This document shows positions 7,504-16,777 of a stretch of 39,120 nt of DNA, in pieces (positions within the stretch are counted from its first letter, which is position 1; every line of letters begins with the position of its first letter). The notes under the pieces are model-generated. The model was not told the DNA's origin. It saw only the letters and a program-made list of their open reading frames with translations, and did no database searches. The stretch is from assembly GCA_944363925.1 (NCBI GenBank), contig CALVVS010000006.1, forward strand, positions 1 to 39,120. The letters are read 5' to 3'. The translations under genes were made by a program, and so were the position numbers. The DNA comes from an uncultured Bacilli bacterium (GTDB taxonomy: Bacteria; Bacillota_I; Bacilli_A; RF39; UBA660).

Positions 7504-9306
7504 CTACTTTTCTTCATCGATATTTAAAACAGCTAAGAAGGCTTCACTTGGGACTTCAACTTTACCGACCATTTTCATCCGTTTTTTTCCTTCTTTTTGT
7601 TTTTCTAGGAGTTTTCGTTTTCTAGTTATATCACCGCCATAGCATTTAGCTAAAACGTTTTTACGCAAGGCTTTGATATCAGCTCTAGCTATTACTTTAG
7701 AGCCAATGACACACTGGATAGGTACTTCGAAGAGCTGTCTTGGAATGATTTCTTTTAGTTTATGGACAATGGTTTTACCACGATTATAAGCAAAGTCTTT
7801 ATGGGTGATAACGCTTAAGGCATCGATGGTCTCACCATTTAATAAGATATCCATTTTGACAAGGTCACTTGGTTTATAACCGATTAGGTCATAGTCAAAT
7901 GAGGCATAGCCTTTGGTGGAACTTTTTAATTTATCAAAGAAGTTATAGACTATTTCGGATAAAGGAAGTTCATAGTGGATATTTACTCTTGTTTGACTAA
8001 TGTATTCCATACTAATATAAGTTCCTCGTTTATTTTGACAAAGTTCCATGACACTGCCTATATATTCACTTGGAACATAGATGTTTGTTTTGATATAAGG
8101 TTCTTCGATTAGTTTAATTTTTTGTCTATCAGGCATTTTAGCTGGGCTATCGATATAGATTATTTCGTTATCGGTTTTAGTTATTTTATAGATGACTGAA
8201 GGAGATGTGGCGATATGATTTATATTGAATTCTCTTTCTAGTCTTTCAAGGATGATTTCCATATGAAGAAGTCCTAGAAAGCCGCATCTAAAACCAAAGC
8301 CTAAAGCGGTTGATGTTTCGGGTTCAAATTCTAAGGCGGCATCATTTAATTTTAGTTTTTCTAAAGCTTCTCTTAAATCGGGATATTTATTGGTTTCGGT
8401 TGGATATAGTCCGCAAAAAACCATCGGTCTCATTGGTTTATAGCCGGGAAGTTTTTCCTTAGCTGGATCATTTTCTAAGGTGATGGTATCGCCTACTTTA
8501 ATGTCACTAACACTTTTAATACTGGCGCATATATAACCTACTTCACCACATTTTAAGATGCTTTTATTTTGATGTTTAGGGGTACTGACACCAAGTTCAG
8601 TTACTTCATAGGTGGCACCAGTGGCCATGAATTTTATTTTATCTTTAACTTTTAAACTACCATTTTTTATACGAACTAAGGCAATAACACCTTTATATGA
8701 GTCGAAATAGCTATCAAAGACTAAGGCTCTAAGTTTATCATTATCACTGCCTTGTGGGGCAGGTACTCTTTCGATGATGGCTTTTAGGAGTTTATCTACG
8801 CCTTCACCGGTTTTGGCACTGGTTAAAATTATTTCGTCTTCGGTAAAACCTAAGGTATCTATCAATTCTTTTTTTACTTTAGGAATATCGGCATTTGGAA
8901 GGTCAATTTTATTGATGACAGGAATAATGGTTAGGTCATTTTCTAAGGCAAGGTAGACGTTTGCGAGGGTTTGGGCTTCAATACCTTGTGCGGCATCGAC
9001 AACTAATACAGCACCTTCACAGGCGGCTAAGCTTCTTGAGACTTCATATGAGAAGTCGACATGACCCGGAGTGTCAATTAAATTAAGGATATAGTCTTCA
9101 TTTTGATAGTTATAATGAAGCTTTACAGCATTTAGTTTAATGGTTATGCCTCTTTCTCTTTCGATATCCATGTTGTCTAAAAGCTGGTCTTGTTTTTCTC
9201 TTTCAGTTATGGCACCGGTTAGTTCTAGAATGCGGTCAGCTAAAGTGCTTTTACCATGATCGATATGAGCGATTATTGAAAAATTTCTAATGTTTGTCTG
9301 TTTCAC
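7504..9306 (-). CDS. lepA: Elongation factor 4 (LepA)
   Basis: A 600-residue translational GTPase. G1 is A-H-I-D-H-G-K-S-T near residue 12, switch II is D-T-P-G-H-V-D-F and G4 is N-K-I-D-L. EF-G-like domains II, III and V follow, then the LepA-specific C-terminal domain ending in [20 protein letters not shown]4 acts on stalled or mispositioned ribosomes and influences initiation and assembly. Length is typical. The start is a GTG at 9306 preceded by AGGTGA six bases upstream, with a good promoter 20 bases further up; it heads the run continuing through hemW towards tmk. Confidence 0.97.
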   Translation of the reverse strand: MKQTNIRNFSIIAHIDHGKSTLADRILELTGAITEREKQDQLLDNMDIERERGITIKLNAVKLHYNYQNEDYILNLIDTPGHVDFSYEVSRSLAACEGAVLVVDAAQGIEAQTLANVYLALENDLTIIPVINKIDLPNADIPKVKKELIDTLGFTEDEIILTSAKTGEGVDKLLKAIIERVPAPQGSDNDKLRALVFDSYFDSYKGVIALVRIKNGSLKVKDKIKFMATGATYEVTELGVSTPKHQNKSILKCGEVGYICASIKSVSDIKVGDTITLENDPAKEKLPGYKPMRPMVFCGLYPTETNKYPDLREALEKLKLNDAALEFEPETSTALGFGFRCGFLGLLHMEIILERLEREFNINHIATSPSVIYKITKTDNEIIYIDSPAKMPDRQKIKLIEEPYIKTNIYVPSEYIGSVMELCQNKRGTYISMEYISQTRVNIHYELPLSEIVYNFFDKLKSSTKGYASFDYDLIGYKPSDLVKMDILLNGETIDALSVITHKDFAYNRGKTIVHKLKEIIPRQLFEVPIQCVIGSKVIARADIKALRKNVLAKCYGGDITRKRKLLEKQKEGKKRMKMVGKVEVPSEAFLAVLNIDEEK

Positions 9307-9325
9307 TTTAAATCACCTTTATATA

Positions 9326-9354
9326 ATTATATCATGTGAAATTGTGGCCCGCAA
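9326..9354 (-). promoter_or_regulatory. SigA-type promoter of lepA
   Basis: On the minus strand TTGCGG (9349-9354) and a perfect TATAAT (9326-9331) are 17 bases apart. The leader to the lepA GTG at 9306 would be only about 13 bases and contains the SD. Confidence 0.7.
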
Positions 9355-9356
9355 CT

Positions 9357-9384
9357 AAAAAACTTAAGTCTTAGCTTAAGTTTT
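9357..9384 (-). terminator. Terminator of the atypical pilin-like gene
   Basis: Stem AAAACTTAAG (9359-9368 with 9375-9384) with a six-base loop, starting six bases after the stop of the 9390-9821 gene and running into six T residues on the minus strand. It separates that gene from lepA. Confidence 0.75.
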
Positions 9385-9389
9385 GGGGG

Positions 9390-9821
9390 TTAATCACAGA
9401 TTAAATTTTGATCTTTTATTTGATTACATTTTATTTTACCAAAGGTAAGGTCTGTCACAGTAACGGTACCGTCTTCATTTATAAGAATACTACCTGATTT
9501 TGGAAGCTCACCCTCTATATGAATATTAATGGTGAGTTCATAGTTTACTTTTTTACCCATTTCATAAAAGGTATAACCATTTTCATTAAATTTGGTTTCA
9601 AAAGGAAGTGCTACTTCGTTTTTTAAATTCATATTGGTATAAGTGGCTTTAACGCTATCAATCATGTTTTTAGTACTGGTTACGGCGGCATCTTTGGACA
9701 TGTTATAGGTTATGGTGCTTACAGATGGCAAGACGATAATAAGCACGATTAACAAGACGATGATAACCATGCCGTATTCAATTACTCTAATTGTTTTATA
9801 GTGTTCATATTCTTCTTTCAT
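9390..9821 (-). CDS. Pilin-like protein lacking a prepilin cleavage site
   Basis: A 143-residue protein with a cytoplasmic start (MKEEYEHYKTIRVIEYG), one hydrophobic helix (about 18-35), an amphipathic extension and a C-terminal beta domain. The end, G-T-V-T-V-T-D-L-T-F-G-K-I-K-C with a second Cys two residues from the terminus, matches in layout the end of the neighbouring pilin (G-T-I-V-A-H-Q-L-K-F-G-N-Y-Y-C). The Glu before the hydrophobic run corresponds to pilin Glu5, but there is no Gly-Phe processing site, so prepilin peptidase cleavage looks impossible. It could be a paralogue turned into a fixed membrane protein. It has its own promoter and terminator. No assembly ATPase or peptidase gene is nearby. 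Confidence 0.75.
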   Translation of the reverse strand: MKEEYEHYKTIRVIEYGMVIIVLLIVLIIVLPSVSTITYNMSKDAAVTSTKNMIDSVKATYTNMNLKNEVALPFETKFNENGYTFYEMGKKVNYELTINIHIEGELPKSGSILINEDGTVTVTDLTFGKIKCNQIKDQNLICD

Positions 9822-9841
9822 GATAACCAGCCTCTAGTATA

Positions 9842-9870
9842 ATGATAGCATATATCTTTTATTTAGGCAA
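9842..9870 (-). promoter_or_regulatory. Candidate promoter of the atypical pilin-like gene
   Basis: TTGCCT (9865-9870) and TATCAT (9842-9847) on the minus strand, 17 bases apart, directly after the terminator of the upstream pilin gene. Confidence 0.45.
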
Positions 9871-9871
9871 G

Positions 9872-9894
9872 AAAAAAGAGTACCGAGTACTCTT
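9872..9894 (-). terminator. Terminator of the prepilin gene
   Basis: AAGAGTAC (9876-9883) pairs with GTACTCTT (9887-9894) around a three-base loop. On the minus strand it overlaps the stop codon of the prepilin gene and runs into TTTTTTC. Confidence 0.75.
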
Positions 9895-10429
9895 AAGGAT
9901 TTGGTTTGTGTTGGTCATTATTAGCACCAGTTACAGTTACATCATCAATGTTTCTTGAACAGAACATGGCATTGGAATTTAATTCTGTCTTTTGTCCTTC
10001 AGTCATTGTCGAACAGTAGTAATTACCAAACTTTAATTGGTGAGCAACTATAGTACCATCATCTCTGATTGTAACAAAACCTCCTTGTGGCATTTCACCA
10101 CTGGCTTGAACTGGACGGTCATTGATATAACCTTGACCATATCCTGAACCGTCAGCATTGGTTCCATAATCTCCTGTAGAACCTTTATTAGCCCCTTTAG
10201 GGAAGTTTACAGTATAAGGAATACCAACAGCACTTGAATCTACTTGAGCTTGAGCGAAAGAAACTCTGACAGCATCAATAGTTCCCCATGCTTTATCAAC
10301 AGCTGCATTCTTTCTAGCATCTTCGATAACGTTTAAAATTACTGGTGTTGTAATTAAGGCGATAATAGCTAAGATAACGATTACAGCCAATAGCTCAATC
10401 AAAGTAAAACCTTTTGAATTATTTCTCAT
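9893..10429 (-). CDS. Type IV prepilin-like (pseudopilin) protein
   Basis: A 178-residue protein with a textbook class III signal: MRNNSKG followed by F-T-L-I-E-L-L-A-V-I-V-I-L. Prepilin peptidase would cut after Gly7 and methylate Phe8, with Glu at mature position 5. The rest of the first helix includes P-V-I-L-N-V-I-E-D-A-R-K-N-A-A. The head domain is Gly-rich (a G-x-G-Y-G-Q-G-Y segment) and ends with two Cys around F-G-N-Y-Y-C and M-F-C-S that may form the usual C-terminal disulfide. The family covers ComGC-type competence pilins and type II secretion pseudopilins; which one applies cannot be told from the sequence. Very strong SD (GAGGAGGTG). Confidence 0.9.
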   Translation of the reverse strand: MRNNSKGFTLIELLAVIVILAIIALITTPVILNVIEDARKNAAVDKAWGTIDAVRVSFAQAQVDSSAVGIPYTVNFPKGANKGSTGDYGTNADGSGYGQGYINDRPVQASGEMPQGGFVTIRDDGTIVAHQLKFGNYYCSTMTEGQKTELNSNAMFCSRNIDDVTVTGANNDQHKPNP

Positions 10430-10461
10430 CTATTTCACCTCCTCGCCCCTATTCTGTTACC

Positions 10462-10490
10462 AATATACCACATTTTGATACATAAATCAA
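10462..10490 (-). promoter_or_regulatory. SigA-type promoter of the prepilin gene
   Basis: TTGATT (10485-10490) and TATATT (10462-10467) on the minus strand, 17 bases apart, directly behind the valS stop at 10499. No hairpin separates valS from this promoter. Confidence 0.6.
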
Positions 10491-10498
10491 TCATTTTC

Positions 10499-13027
10499 TT
10501 ATTTTAATTTTTGGTTAATTATTTCAAGTTCTTGGATTTCTTTTTTTAGATTTTCTCTTTCATTTTGGATAATATTTTTAGGTGCTTTATTAATATAGTT
10601 TTGATTTGAAAGGAGTTTTTCTCTTCTATTAATTGACATTTCTAAACGCTCTTTTTCTTTATATAGTCTTTCTATTTCAGCGGTTTTATTTACAGAATTA
10701 TCATAATATAAAGTTACTACACTACCCATAAAATTGAAGTTTATACTATCTAGTTTTTGATAGTTTTCAAGGGCTTTATTTTTTAATAATTTATCTATAA
10801 TATTTTGATTATTTATTAAAATTTCATTTGTAAAGAAGATGTAATTTTCTTTGATGTTATTTTCAAGTTTAGCTTTTCTAATTTTTTTGATTAATTCAAT
10901 GATATTATCCATGTTTTTAGCTTCCTTATACTCTTCTTTTGGGTTATACTTTGGATAAGTACTTAACATGATAGATTCTTCGGTGTTTGGAAGTTTTGTA
11001 TATATTTCTTCGGTGACATATGGCATAAATGGATGAAGCATTTTTAATATATCTTTTAATACTTGGGTTAATATGGTTTTAGTGGTATTATTCATATTTA
11101 TTTTAGCAAGTTCAATATACCAGTCACAGAAGTCGTTCCAAATGAAGTTATATAGGGTCGCCCCAACGATATTAAATTCATATTTTTCCATGCTTTCGGT
11201 AACATTTTTGATGGTTTCATTTAGTTTAGTTAATATCCATTTATCTGATAGGGTCAGATTTTCTTTTGTTTCTTGATATTCATTTTCAATATTCATGAGA
11301 ACGAATCTAGAGGCGTTCCAAAGTTTATTGATGAAGTTCCAAGTTGATTTAACTTTTTCAGGGTCGTATTTAACATCCATGCCTGGTGCGGATGAGGTGG
11401 TTAAGAAAAATCTTAAGCTATCGGCACCATATTTATCTATTTCGTCCATTGGGTCAACACCATTACCTAATGATTTACTCATTTTTCTACCTAAGTTATC
11501 ACGGACTAGTCCATGTATTAGGCAGTCTTTAAATGGTCTTTGACCAGTGAATTCAAGGCCTTGAAAGATCATACGGCTAACCCAGAAGAAGATAATATCA
11601 AAGCCGGCAATGATAACGTTATTTGGATAATATCTTTTAAACATTTCGGTATTGTCAGGCCAGCCCATAGTACTAAATGGCCAAAGGGCGGATGAGAACC
11701 AAGTGTCTAAGGTGTCGGGGTCTTGCTTCCATCCATCTTCTTTTGGAGGGTTAATTCCTACATAAATTTCTTCGCCTTTATACCAAGCTGGTATTCTATG
11801 GCCCCACCAAAGTTGTCTTGAGATGCACCAATCGTGAGATATTTCAAGCCAGTGGTTGAGGGTCTTTTCAAATCTTTCGGGGAAGAAATTGACTTTTGTT
11901 TCAGTGTTTTTTTGATTTTTTAAGGCTTGTTTGGCTAGGACATCCATTTTGACAAACCACTGTTTAGAAAGATATGGTTCAACGATGGCGTCACTTCTTT
12001 CAGAGTGGCCGACTGAGTGAGTTATTTTTTCGATGCCAAGTAATAGGCCTTCATTGCTCAAGTCTTGAACTAGTTTTTCACGGCATTCAAATCTATTTAA
12101 TCCTTGATATTTACCGGTTTTTTCGTTCATGGTGGCATCAGGGTTCATGATGACAATTTTTTCTAGTCCATGTCTTTGTCCGACTTCAAAGTCATTGATA
12201 TCATGTGCGGGCGTAATTTTTACACATCCGGTGCCTTTATTGATATCGGCATGTTCATCAGCGATTATTGGAATTTTTTTATTTACGATTGGTAATATGA
12301 CATTTTTACCAACTAGATGTTTATATCTTTTATCATTTGGGTTGACGGCAACAGCGGTGTCACCAAACAAGGTTTCTGGTCTAGTGGTGGCAACGTCTAA
12401 GTATTCATCAGTACCATCGATATAGTATTTTAAATGATAGAAGACTCCTTCTTCATCTTTATAGATAACTTCTTCATTTGAAAGGGCGGTTAATTGAACA
12501 GGATCCCAATTGATTATTTTTTCACCGCGATAGATTAGGCCTTTATTATAAAGGTCGACGAAGACTTTTTTGACGGCTTTTGAAAGGCCATCATCTAGGG
12601 TAAAACGTTCTTTGGAGTAGTCTAAGGCGAGACCTAATTTAGCCCACTGTTTATGGATGTTATCGGCATATTCGTCTTTCCAAGCCCATGCGGCTTTTAG
12701 CCACTCTTCTCTATCCATGCTTCTTGGGTCAATGCCTTCATCTCTAAGTCTTTTATCGACTTTAGCTTGGGTGGCAATACCGGCGTGATCCATACCAGGT
12801 AACCATAAGGTATCAAAACCTTTTAATTTTTTATATCTAATTATGATATCTTGAAGTCCAGTATCCCAAGCGTGACCAATATGTAGTTTTCCGGTGACGT
12901 TGGGTGGTGGAATAACGATGGCATATGGTTTTTTAGTCATGTCACCAGCTTTGAAGTATCCTTTATTTTTCCAGTTTTCGTATTTTCCTTCTTCGACTTT
13001 TTTATGGTCATATTTTTTATCAAGCAT
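10499..13027 (-). CDS. valS: Valyl-tRNA synthetase
   Basis: An 842-residue class Ia synthetase charging tRNA(Val). It shows the HIGH motif ([15 protein letters not shown]), an editing domain ([17 protein letters not shown]), the [12 protein letters not shown] motif, K-M-S-K-S-L-G-N-G, an anticodon-binding helical domain and the ValRS C-terminal coiled coil (about the last 60 residues). Slightly short for the family (about 880) but complete. The frame extends to a TTG at 13036 that directly abuts the SD-like AGGA. The ATG at 13027 is better spaced and gives [14 protein letters not shown]. It overlaps the upstream HD gene by eight bases, so both fall under the T-box leader. Confidence 0.97.
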   Translation of the reverse strand: MLDKKYDHKKVEEGKYENWKNKGYFKAGDMTKKPYAIVIPPPNVTGKLHIGHAWDTGLQDIIIRYKKLKGFDTLWLPGMDHAGIATQAKVDKRLRDEGIDPRSMDREEWLKAAWAWKDEYADNIHKQWAKLGLALDYSKERFTLDDGLSKAVKKVFVDLYNKGLIYRGEKIINWDPVQLTALSNEEVIYKDEEGVFYHLKYYIDGTDEYLDVATTRPETLFGDTAVAVNPNDKRYKHLVGKNVILPIVNKKIPIIADEHADINKGTGCVKITPAHDINDFEVGQRHGLEKIVIMNPDATMNEKTGKYQGLNRFECREKLVQDLSNEGLLLGIEKITHSVGHSERSDAIVEPYLSKQWFVKMDVLAKQALKNQKNTETKVNFFPERFEKTLNHWLEISHDWCISRQLWWGHRIPAWYKGEEIYVGINPPKEDGWKQDPDTLDTWFSSALWPFSTMGWPDNTEMFKRYYPNNVIIAGFDIIFFWVSRMIFQGLEFTGQRPFKDCLIHGLVRDNLGRKMSKSLGNGVDPMDEIDKYGADSLRFFLTTSSAPGMDVKYDPEKVKSTWNFINKLWNASRFVLMNIENEYQETKENLTLSDKWILTKLNETIKNVTESMEKYEFNIVGATLYNFIWNDFCDWYIELAKINMNNTTKTILTQVLKDILKMLHPFMPYVTEEIYTKLPNTEESIMLSTYPKYNPKEEYKEAKNMDNIIELIKKIRKAKLENNIKENYIFFTNEILINNQNIIDKLLKNKALENYQKLDSINFNFMGSVVTLYYDNSVNKTAEIERLYKEKERLEMSINRREKLLSNQNYINKAPKNIIQNERENLKKEIQELEIINQKLK

Positions 13028-13739
13028 TTTTATCAATCCTTTCTTTTATATATTGTTTTATTTTTTCATATGTTTCTTCAAATATGTCTTTATCTAATCT
13101 TTGATAAAGTTTTTCTAAATTATCTTTTAATTTTTTTAAACATATATCATAATTCATGTCATAAGCGAATGCGAGTTTAGCGACTATGTAATCATTTGGA
13201 TTTTGACAGTCATGTAAATTTACTGATGTATGATTTTTAATACTTTCTATAACTTTTGGAGTTATTTTGTCATGGGTCATTTCTAGGTTAAAATCGTTTA
13301 AATAACCGAATATAAATATTATATCTAATTTATCTGTATCCCTAATTAATTTAGCATGTTTTAGTTTTCTTTTATCTATTTCTTTTTCTATTTTTAATTT
13401 GTTATGATTTTTAATGGCAAACTCTATAATATCATAATAGTCTTTAGGTATATTAAATTTTTCTATTTCTTTATTTTCAAATAATAGTTTAACACCATAA
13501 TCAGCATGGTCTATTTTTTCATCTTTCATGGTTTGATATTTTTCTATTTGTATAAATCTACCGTAATCATGAAGCAAGCCTATAATTTTAGCTATTTCGA
13601 TATCTTCTTGGGAAAATTTTAATTTTTTAGCATATTCCTCATTTAATTTCATGACTCTTAGTGAGTGATTTAATTTAGCTTTGATATCATTATTATTTTG
13701 GTCAAAATTTTCTACGTATTTTTTAAATTGTTCTATCAT
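13020..13739 (-). CDS. HD-domain hydrolase co-regulated with valS
   Basis: A 239-residue protein with an HD-domain layout: H-S-L-R-V-M-K-L first His, then G-L-L-H-D-Y-G-R-F with the H-D pair, H-A-D-Y-G, a further I-K-N-H-N, and R-D-T-D-K-L-D with the last Asp. These metal ligands suggest a phosphohydrolase; the substrate is unknown. An upstream extension of the frame (M-V-P-C-S-K) runs back into the T-box antiterminator, so the ATG at 13739 with SD GGAGG is the start. It is the first gene after a Val-type T-box and overlaps valS by eight bases, so it should be induced when charged tRNA(Val) is scarce. Confidence 0.85.
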   Translation of the reverse strand: MIEQFKKYVENFDQNNNDIKAKLNHSLRVMKLNEEYAKKLKFSQEDIEIAKIIGLLHDYGRFIQIEKYQTMKDEKIDHADYGVKLLFENKEIEKFNIPKDYYDIIEFAIKNHNKLKIEKEIDKRKLKHAKLIRDTDKLDIIFIFGYLNDFNLEMTHDKITPKVIESIKNHTSVNLHDCQNPNDYIVAKLAFAYDMNYDICLKKLKDNLEKLYQRLDKDIFEETYEKIKQYIKERIDKNA

Positions 13740-13744
13740 TGTAA

Positions 13745-13969
13745 CCTCCAAAAAAAGCTTATAAATATAAGGGTGTTTTGAACACGGTACCACCTTAATT
13801 TATAAGCTTTGCTTACCTTATTAGTTTAACGCACTTTGACGTATTTTCTTACTTTTATTTCAGAAAATCAGCTTGGTCAAGCTACCTTCAATATTTTCTA
13901 TTATTAGTTTACATCGGCCACTAACTTTCTATAAATAGAAAAATATTTACTCCTCTTGGTCTTGGCTTT
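13745..13969 (-). ncRNA. T-box riboswitch (Val-type) controlling the HD gene and valS
   Basis: Read on the minus strand, the leader shows a long stem I in which AATATTTTTCTATT pairs with AATAGAAAATATT. The internal specifier loop has AGTA on the 5' side and TGAA-G-GTA-G on the 3' side; the putative specifier GTA (13883-13885 on the plus strand) codes for Val. Downstream is the T-box core AAGGTGGTACCGTG (about 13781-13794), whose TGGT can pair with the ACCA end of tRNA(Val). This is followed by a terminator stem (AAGCTTATAAAT with ATTTATAAGCTT) and a run of seven T. Uncharged tRNA(Val) should favour the antiterminator. The specifier call rests on manual folding. Confidence 0.9.
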
Positions 13970-13975
13970 TATTTA

Positions 13976-14004
13976 ATTATACATATTTTTAACTTATTTT
14001 ACAA
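13976..14004 (-). promoter_or_regulatory. SigA-type promoter of the T-box/HD/valS unit
   Basis: TTGTAA (13999-14004) and a perfect TATAAT (13976-13981) on the minus strand, 17 bases apart. The -35 box is built from the last Leu codon and TAA stop of the upstream gene. Transcription would begin near 13969, just before stem I of the T-box. Confidence 0.72.
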
Positions 14005-14754
14005 CAGTTTTGTACCACATAGGAAACAAACTGTAGCGGTTGGTGCTAGTTTTGTACCACAGTGCGGGCATATTTTTGGTTTACTTTTATCAACAATGAT
14101 TGGTTTTTCTTCTTTCTTTTCTTCGGTTTTAGCTTCGATGAAGGTTTCATGTCTTTCATCGGGCTGCATGTTTTTATTGAAGTAAACTGTATTGTTTTCA
14201 TTATTGGTTTGAGTATTTAAGTTAGTATTTTGATTTACAGGTTCACTGTTGGTTTCAATTTCACTGATTGCTGGCTGAGATAGTGTTTGATTATATATAT
14301 TGGGTTCAATTGTAATACCTGGTTGACTTGTTTGAGGGGTTTTTTTACTGTCTTCAAAAAGGGTATTTTGATTGACTAAGAACTCTTCTGTTTCATCGTA
14401 CATATGAAGCATAAATCTTGGATTTTTAAAAACTAATTCTGGGAATTTATACATTGGGAAGACGACGAACCAAACAGCTTCTTTAGGGTTTAATTGATAA
14501 GCTTTTAGAAGTTCAGCGATAATTATTTTAAAGTAATAAAGATTTGCAATAGGAATTAGGGATTTATAGAAAACGCTTTTTTTCATGTCTAAGATATCGA
14601 CTAATATTAAAGTTCCATAAAATGGAATATAGGCTTTCCAAGCTGGTATTTTCATTTGTTTAAATAGTTTACCTAAACATATTTTAACGGTTAAATAGAC
14701 GATAAAAAGCACAAGAAAAAGCAAGAAAAAATACATTTCAGTTCCTTCAAACAT
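13999..14754 (-). CDS. DUF5684-like membrane protein with C-terminal zinc ribbon
   Basis: A 251-residue protein. An N-terminal membrane helix (about 7-27) is followed by a signal-peptidase-like region with K-A-Y-I-P-F-Y-G-T-L-I-L and two more hydrophobic stretches (to about residue 110), in the style of DUF5684. A Thr/Asn/Gln-rich linker (about 140-220) follows. The C-terminus is a zinc ribbon with C229/C232 (CPHC) and C243/C246 (CFLC). It is probably a membrane protein with a cytoplasmic metal-binding tail; its function is unknown. SD AGGAGG, ATG at 14754, with an extended -10 promoter directly upstream. Its stop codon is part of the next promoter. Confidence 0.75.
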   Translation of the reverse strand: MFEGTEMYFFLLFLVLFIVYLTVKICLGKLFKQMKIPAWKAYIPFYGTLILVDILDMKKSVFYKSLIPIANLYYFKIIIAELLKAYQLNPKEAVWFVVFPMYKFPELVFKNPRFMLHMYDETEEFLVNQNTLFEDSKKTPQTSQPGITIEPNIYNQTLSQPAISEIETNSEPVNQNTNLNTQTNNENNTVYFNKNMQPDERHETFIEAKTEEKKEEKPIIVDKSKPKICPHCGTKLAPTATVCFLCGTKLL

Positions 14755-14775
14755 TTTGTAGCCTCCTTTTTATTA

Positions 14776-14784
14776 ATTATAACA
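14776..14784 (-). promoter_or_regulatory. Extended -10 promoter of the zinc-ribbon membrane protein gene
   Basis: TGTTATAAT on the minus strand, i.e. a TGn extension with a perfect TATAAT, about 15 bases upstream of the SD. No good -35 box is visible. Confidence 0.5.
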
Positions 14785-14808
14785 TGACATTTGATTATTT
14801 TAAATATT

Positions 14809-15318
14809 TTATTTTAAAAAGTAGTTAGTTTCTTTTTCGATTTTTAAGTTAGTGGATGGCCCATGACCCGGATAAATTTTGGTGTCATTTGGATATTGTT
14901 TGATTTTTTTGATACTTTTTTGCATATCATTTATGTTTCCACTTTCTAAATCAGTTCTACCAATGGTGCCTTTAAAGAGAAAATCACCGGTGAACATACA
15001 TTTTTCTTTTTCGAAATAATAAGTTAAGCTATCTTTTGTATGACCTTTGGTTTCAATTACTGTAAAGGTGAATGGTCCTTCGGTATAGGTCTTTTCTTTT
15101 GGGTTTTCTAAGATGAGGTTTTTATCAAAGTGATTTAAAGCTCCGATATGGTCTTTATGATGATGAGTTATTAGAATTTTGACGATGGTTTTATTTTGAA
15201 GATGTTGGTTTATTTTTTCATAATCGTCGCCTGGATCGATGATTATAATTTGATTATTTTTTTCTAAGAGATAACAGTTTTCACTAAGATAGCCGGTTTT
15301 AATAGTTGTTATTTTCAT
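14809..15318 (-). CDS. MBL-fold metallohydrolase (glyoxalase II-like)
   Basis: A 169-residue metallo-beta-lactamase-fold enzyme. The metal motif is T-H-H-H-K-D-H-I-G-A. Other ligands fit E-T-K-G-H-T-K-D-S for the second His, the F-T-G-D-F-L-F Asp and the final Y-P-G-H-G-P. The short length and the single domain match the YcbL/YqgX-type hydrolases, which are related to hydroxyacylglutathione hydrolase; the substrate is unknown. The start ATG overlaps the stop of the preceding small gene (ATGA at 15315-15318). Confidence 0.9.
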   Translation of the reverse strand: MKITTIKTGYLSENCYLLEKNNQIIIIDPGDDYEKINQHLQNKTIVKILITHHHKDHIGALNHFDKNLILENPKEKTYTEGPFTFTVIETKGHTKDSLTYYFEKEKCMFTGDFLFKGTIGRTDLESGNINDMQKSIKKIKQYPNDTKIYPGHGPSTNLKIEKETNYFLK

Positions 15319-15515
15319 TTTAATTTACGGAGTTTATTGAAGGTTTCCCTAACGTTTTTTTGGATATCTTTGGGTTTGTCTGTTTTTTCCGGCTGTTTTG
15401 GCTTTGGATGAGTATTTTGATATAGTTTTTCTCTTAGTTCATTTGGATCTTGATTAAAACCTCTTTTTACAGTACCTTTTAAAATGCTATTTTTATTATT
15501 TTCATTTATAATCAT
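15315..15515 (-). CDS. Small basic hypothetical protein (66 residues)
   Basis: I do not recognise this family. The protein is highly charged and probably largely disordered: MIINENNKNS start, a G-T-V-K-R-G-F segment, a Pro/Lys-rich middle (P-K-P-K-Q-P-E-K) and a basic helical end (R-E-T-F-N-K-L-R-K-L-K). An upstream in-frame ATG would overlap rnhB, but ATG 15515 has the SD AAAGGAAA and starts two bases after the rnhB stop, so it is preferred. The tight spacing with rnhB and the MBL gene supports a real co-translated gene. Confidence 0.6.
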   Translation of the reverse strand: MIINENNKNSILKGTVKRGFNQDPNELREKLYQNTHPKPKQPEKTDKPKDIQKNVRETFNKLRKLK

Positions 15516-15516
15516 A

Positions 15517-16146
15517 TTAGTTTCCTTTCTTACATTTACCGGTTTCAATATAGTTTTGAACTGGTCCATAGGTTTTACGGTATCCGTCTATTAAACCATA
15601 TTTTTCAATGGCTTCTAAATGTTTTTTTGTTGGATAACCTTTATGATTTTTAAAGCCATATTCGGGATATTTTTTATCGATTTCGTATAAGATTTTATCC
15701 CTTGTTACTTTAGCGATAACACTAGCAGCAGCAATAGACATACTTTTGGCATCACCTTTGATAATTGGCATGACATTTATATCTATATCAATGGGCATGG
15801 CATCTGATAGGACATATTCAAGTTTTGTTTGTTTTTGAACTTGTCTGATGGCTATTATCATGGCTTTACGGCTGGCTTCATAAATATTTATTTTGTCTAT
15901 TTCTTCTGGTGGTACAATACCAATACCATATATGGTATTTTTTATTAGGTAATCATAAAATTGATTACGTTTTTTTTCACTGAGTTTTTTGGAATCATTT
16001 AGACCTTCTAGCTTAAAGTTTTTAGGTAGGACGACGCAGGCAGCAACGACTGGACCATAAAGTGGGCCACGACCGGCTTCATCAGTTCCGCCAATGATAT
16101 TTATGCCTTTTTTTCGAAGTTCATTTTCATAGTGCCACATATCCAT
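15517..16146 (-). CDS. rnhB: Ribonuclease HII
   Basis: A 209-residue enzyme that cuts the RNA strand of RNA-DNA hybrids and starts ribonucleotide excision. The catalytic start G-T-D-E-A-G-R-G-P-L-Y-G-P-V-V holds D22/E23. Further marks are S-K-K-L-S-E-K-K-R, L-S-D-A-M-P with the third acid, I-I-K-G-D-A-K-S-M-S-I-A-A-A-S-V-I-A-K-V-T-R-D and the final G-Y-P-T-K-K-H. All are typical of type 2 RNase H. ATG at 16146 with SD AGGA; an ATG two codons later is also possible. It follows yqeG by 16 bases. Confidence 0.95.
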   Translation of the reverse strand: MDMWHYENELRKKGINIIGGTDEAGRGPLYGPVVAACVVLPKNFKLEGLNDSKKLSEKKRNQFYDYLIKNTIYGIGIVPPEEIDKINIYEASRKAMIIAIRQVQKQTKLEYVLSDAMPIDIDINVMPIIKGDAKSMSIAAASVIAKVTRDKILYEIDKKYPEYGFKNHKGYPTKKHLEAIEKYGLIDGYRKTYGPVQNYIETGKCKKGN

Positions 16147-16162
16147 TATTTTTTCCTACTTT

Positions 16163-16750
16163 CTAGTTATAGTATTTACCTTTTTGAAAAAGATTTTTTT
16201 TAGCTAATTTTTTTATCATATGTTTTTGAAGTTTTTGGGCGAGACCGGTTTTTAGATTATTTTCTTTAGAGAGTTGATCGACCAATATGGCTTTTAGACC
16301 ATATTTTTTAGCACCGACAATATCTGAAAGCAGTTGGTCGCCGATGGCAACGGTATTTTCTTTTTTGGAATTTATTTGTTTTAGGGCTTTTTGATAAGCT
16401 TTTTTTACCGGCTTTCCGGCATCACTTAGGGCTTTAAGATTTAAGAATTTGGAAACTGGCTCTACTCTTTCTTTATGGTTGTTTGAGAATAATAGTATTT
16501 TAAAATTTTGTTTTTTTAAATTGGAAATCAACTCTTTGGTTTTATATGGAATATTTGTATCATCGACGTTAGCGATGGTGTTATCGATATCGAAAAGGAT
16601 GGTATCAATATTTTCTTTTTTTAATTTAGAGTAATCTATGTCATAGACGCTTTGATAATAGCTATTTGGAATAACGTTTTTTATTTCATCTTGAGAACCT
16701 AACATGACTTTTAGATAGGTTTTTAGCATTAAGATATGTTTTAATTTCAT
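16163..16750 (-). CDS. yqeG: YqeG-family HAD-type phosphatase
   Basis: A 195-residue HAD superfamily IIIA protein. Motif I is L-F-D-I-D-N-T-I, motif II is I-L-L-F-S-N-N, and motif III/IV is V-A-I-G-D-Q-L-L-S-D-I-V-G-A. The N-terminal Y-Y-Q-S-V-Y-D-I-D-Y matches the usual YqeG opening, but about 18 residues precede the usual start and the SD is weak (GGTGAT, far from the ATG). The true start may therefore be one of the internal Met codons. The family is a putative phosphatase of unknown substrate, often grouped with ribosome-assembly genes in Bacillus. Confidence 0.85.
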   Translation of the reverse strand: MKLKHILMLKTYLKVMLGSQDEIKNVIPNSYYQSVYDIDYSKLKKENIDTILFDIDNTIANVDDTNIPYKTKELISNLKKQNFKILLFSNNHKERVEPVSKFLNLKALSDAGKPVKKAYQKALKQINSKKENTVAIGDQLLSDIVGAKKYGLKAILVDQLSKENNLKTGLAQKLQKHMIKKLAKKNLFQKGKYYN

Positions 16751-16777
16751 GGCTTAAAAAAATAATCACCGAAGCGA

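Noticed and set aside
11295-11543. Plus-strand open frames inside valS, essC, lepA and other minus-strand genes
   Set aside because: They lack SD sites and family motifs, and lie wholly antisense to well-supported genes; treated as frame shadows.
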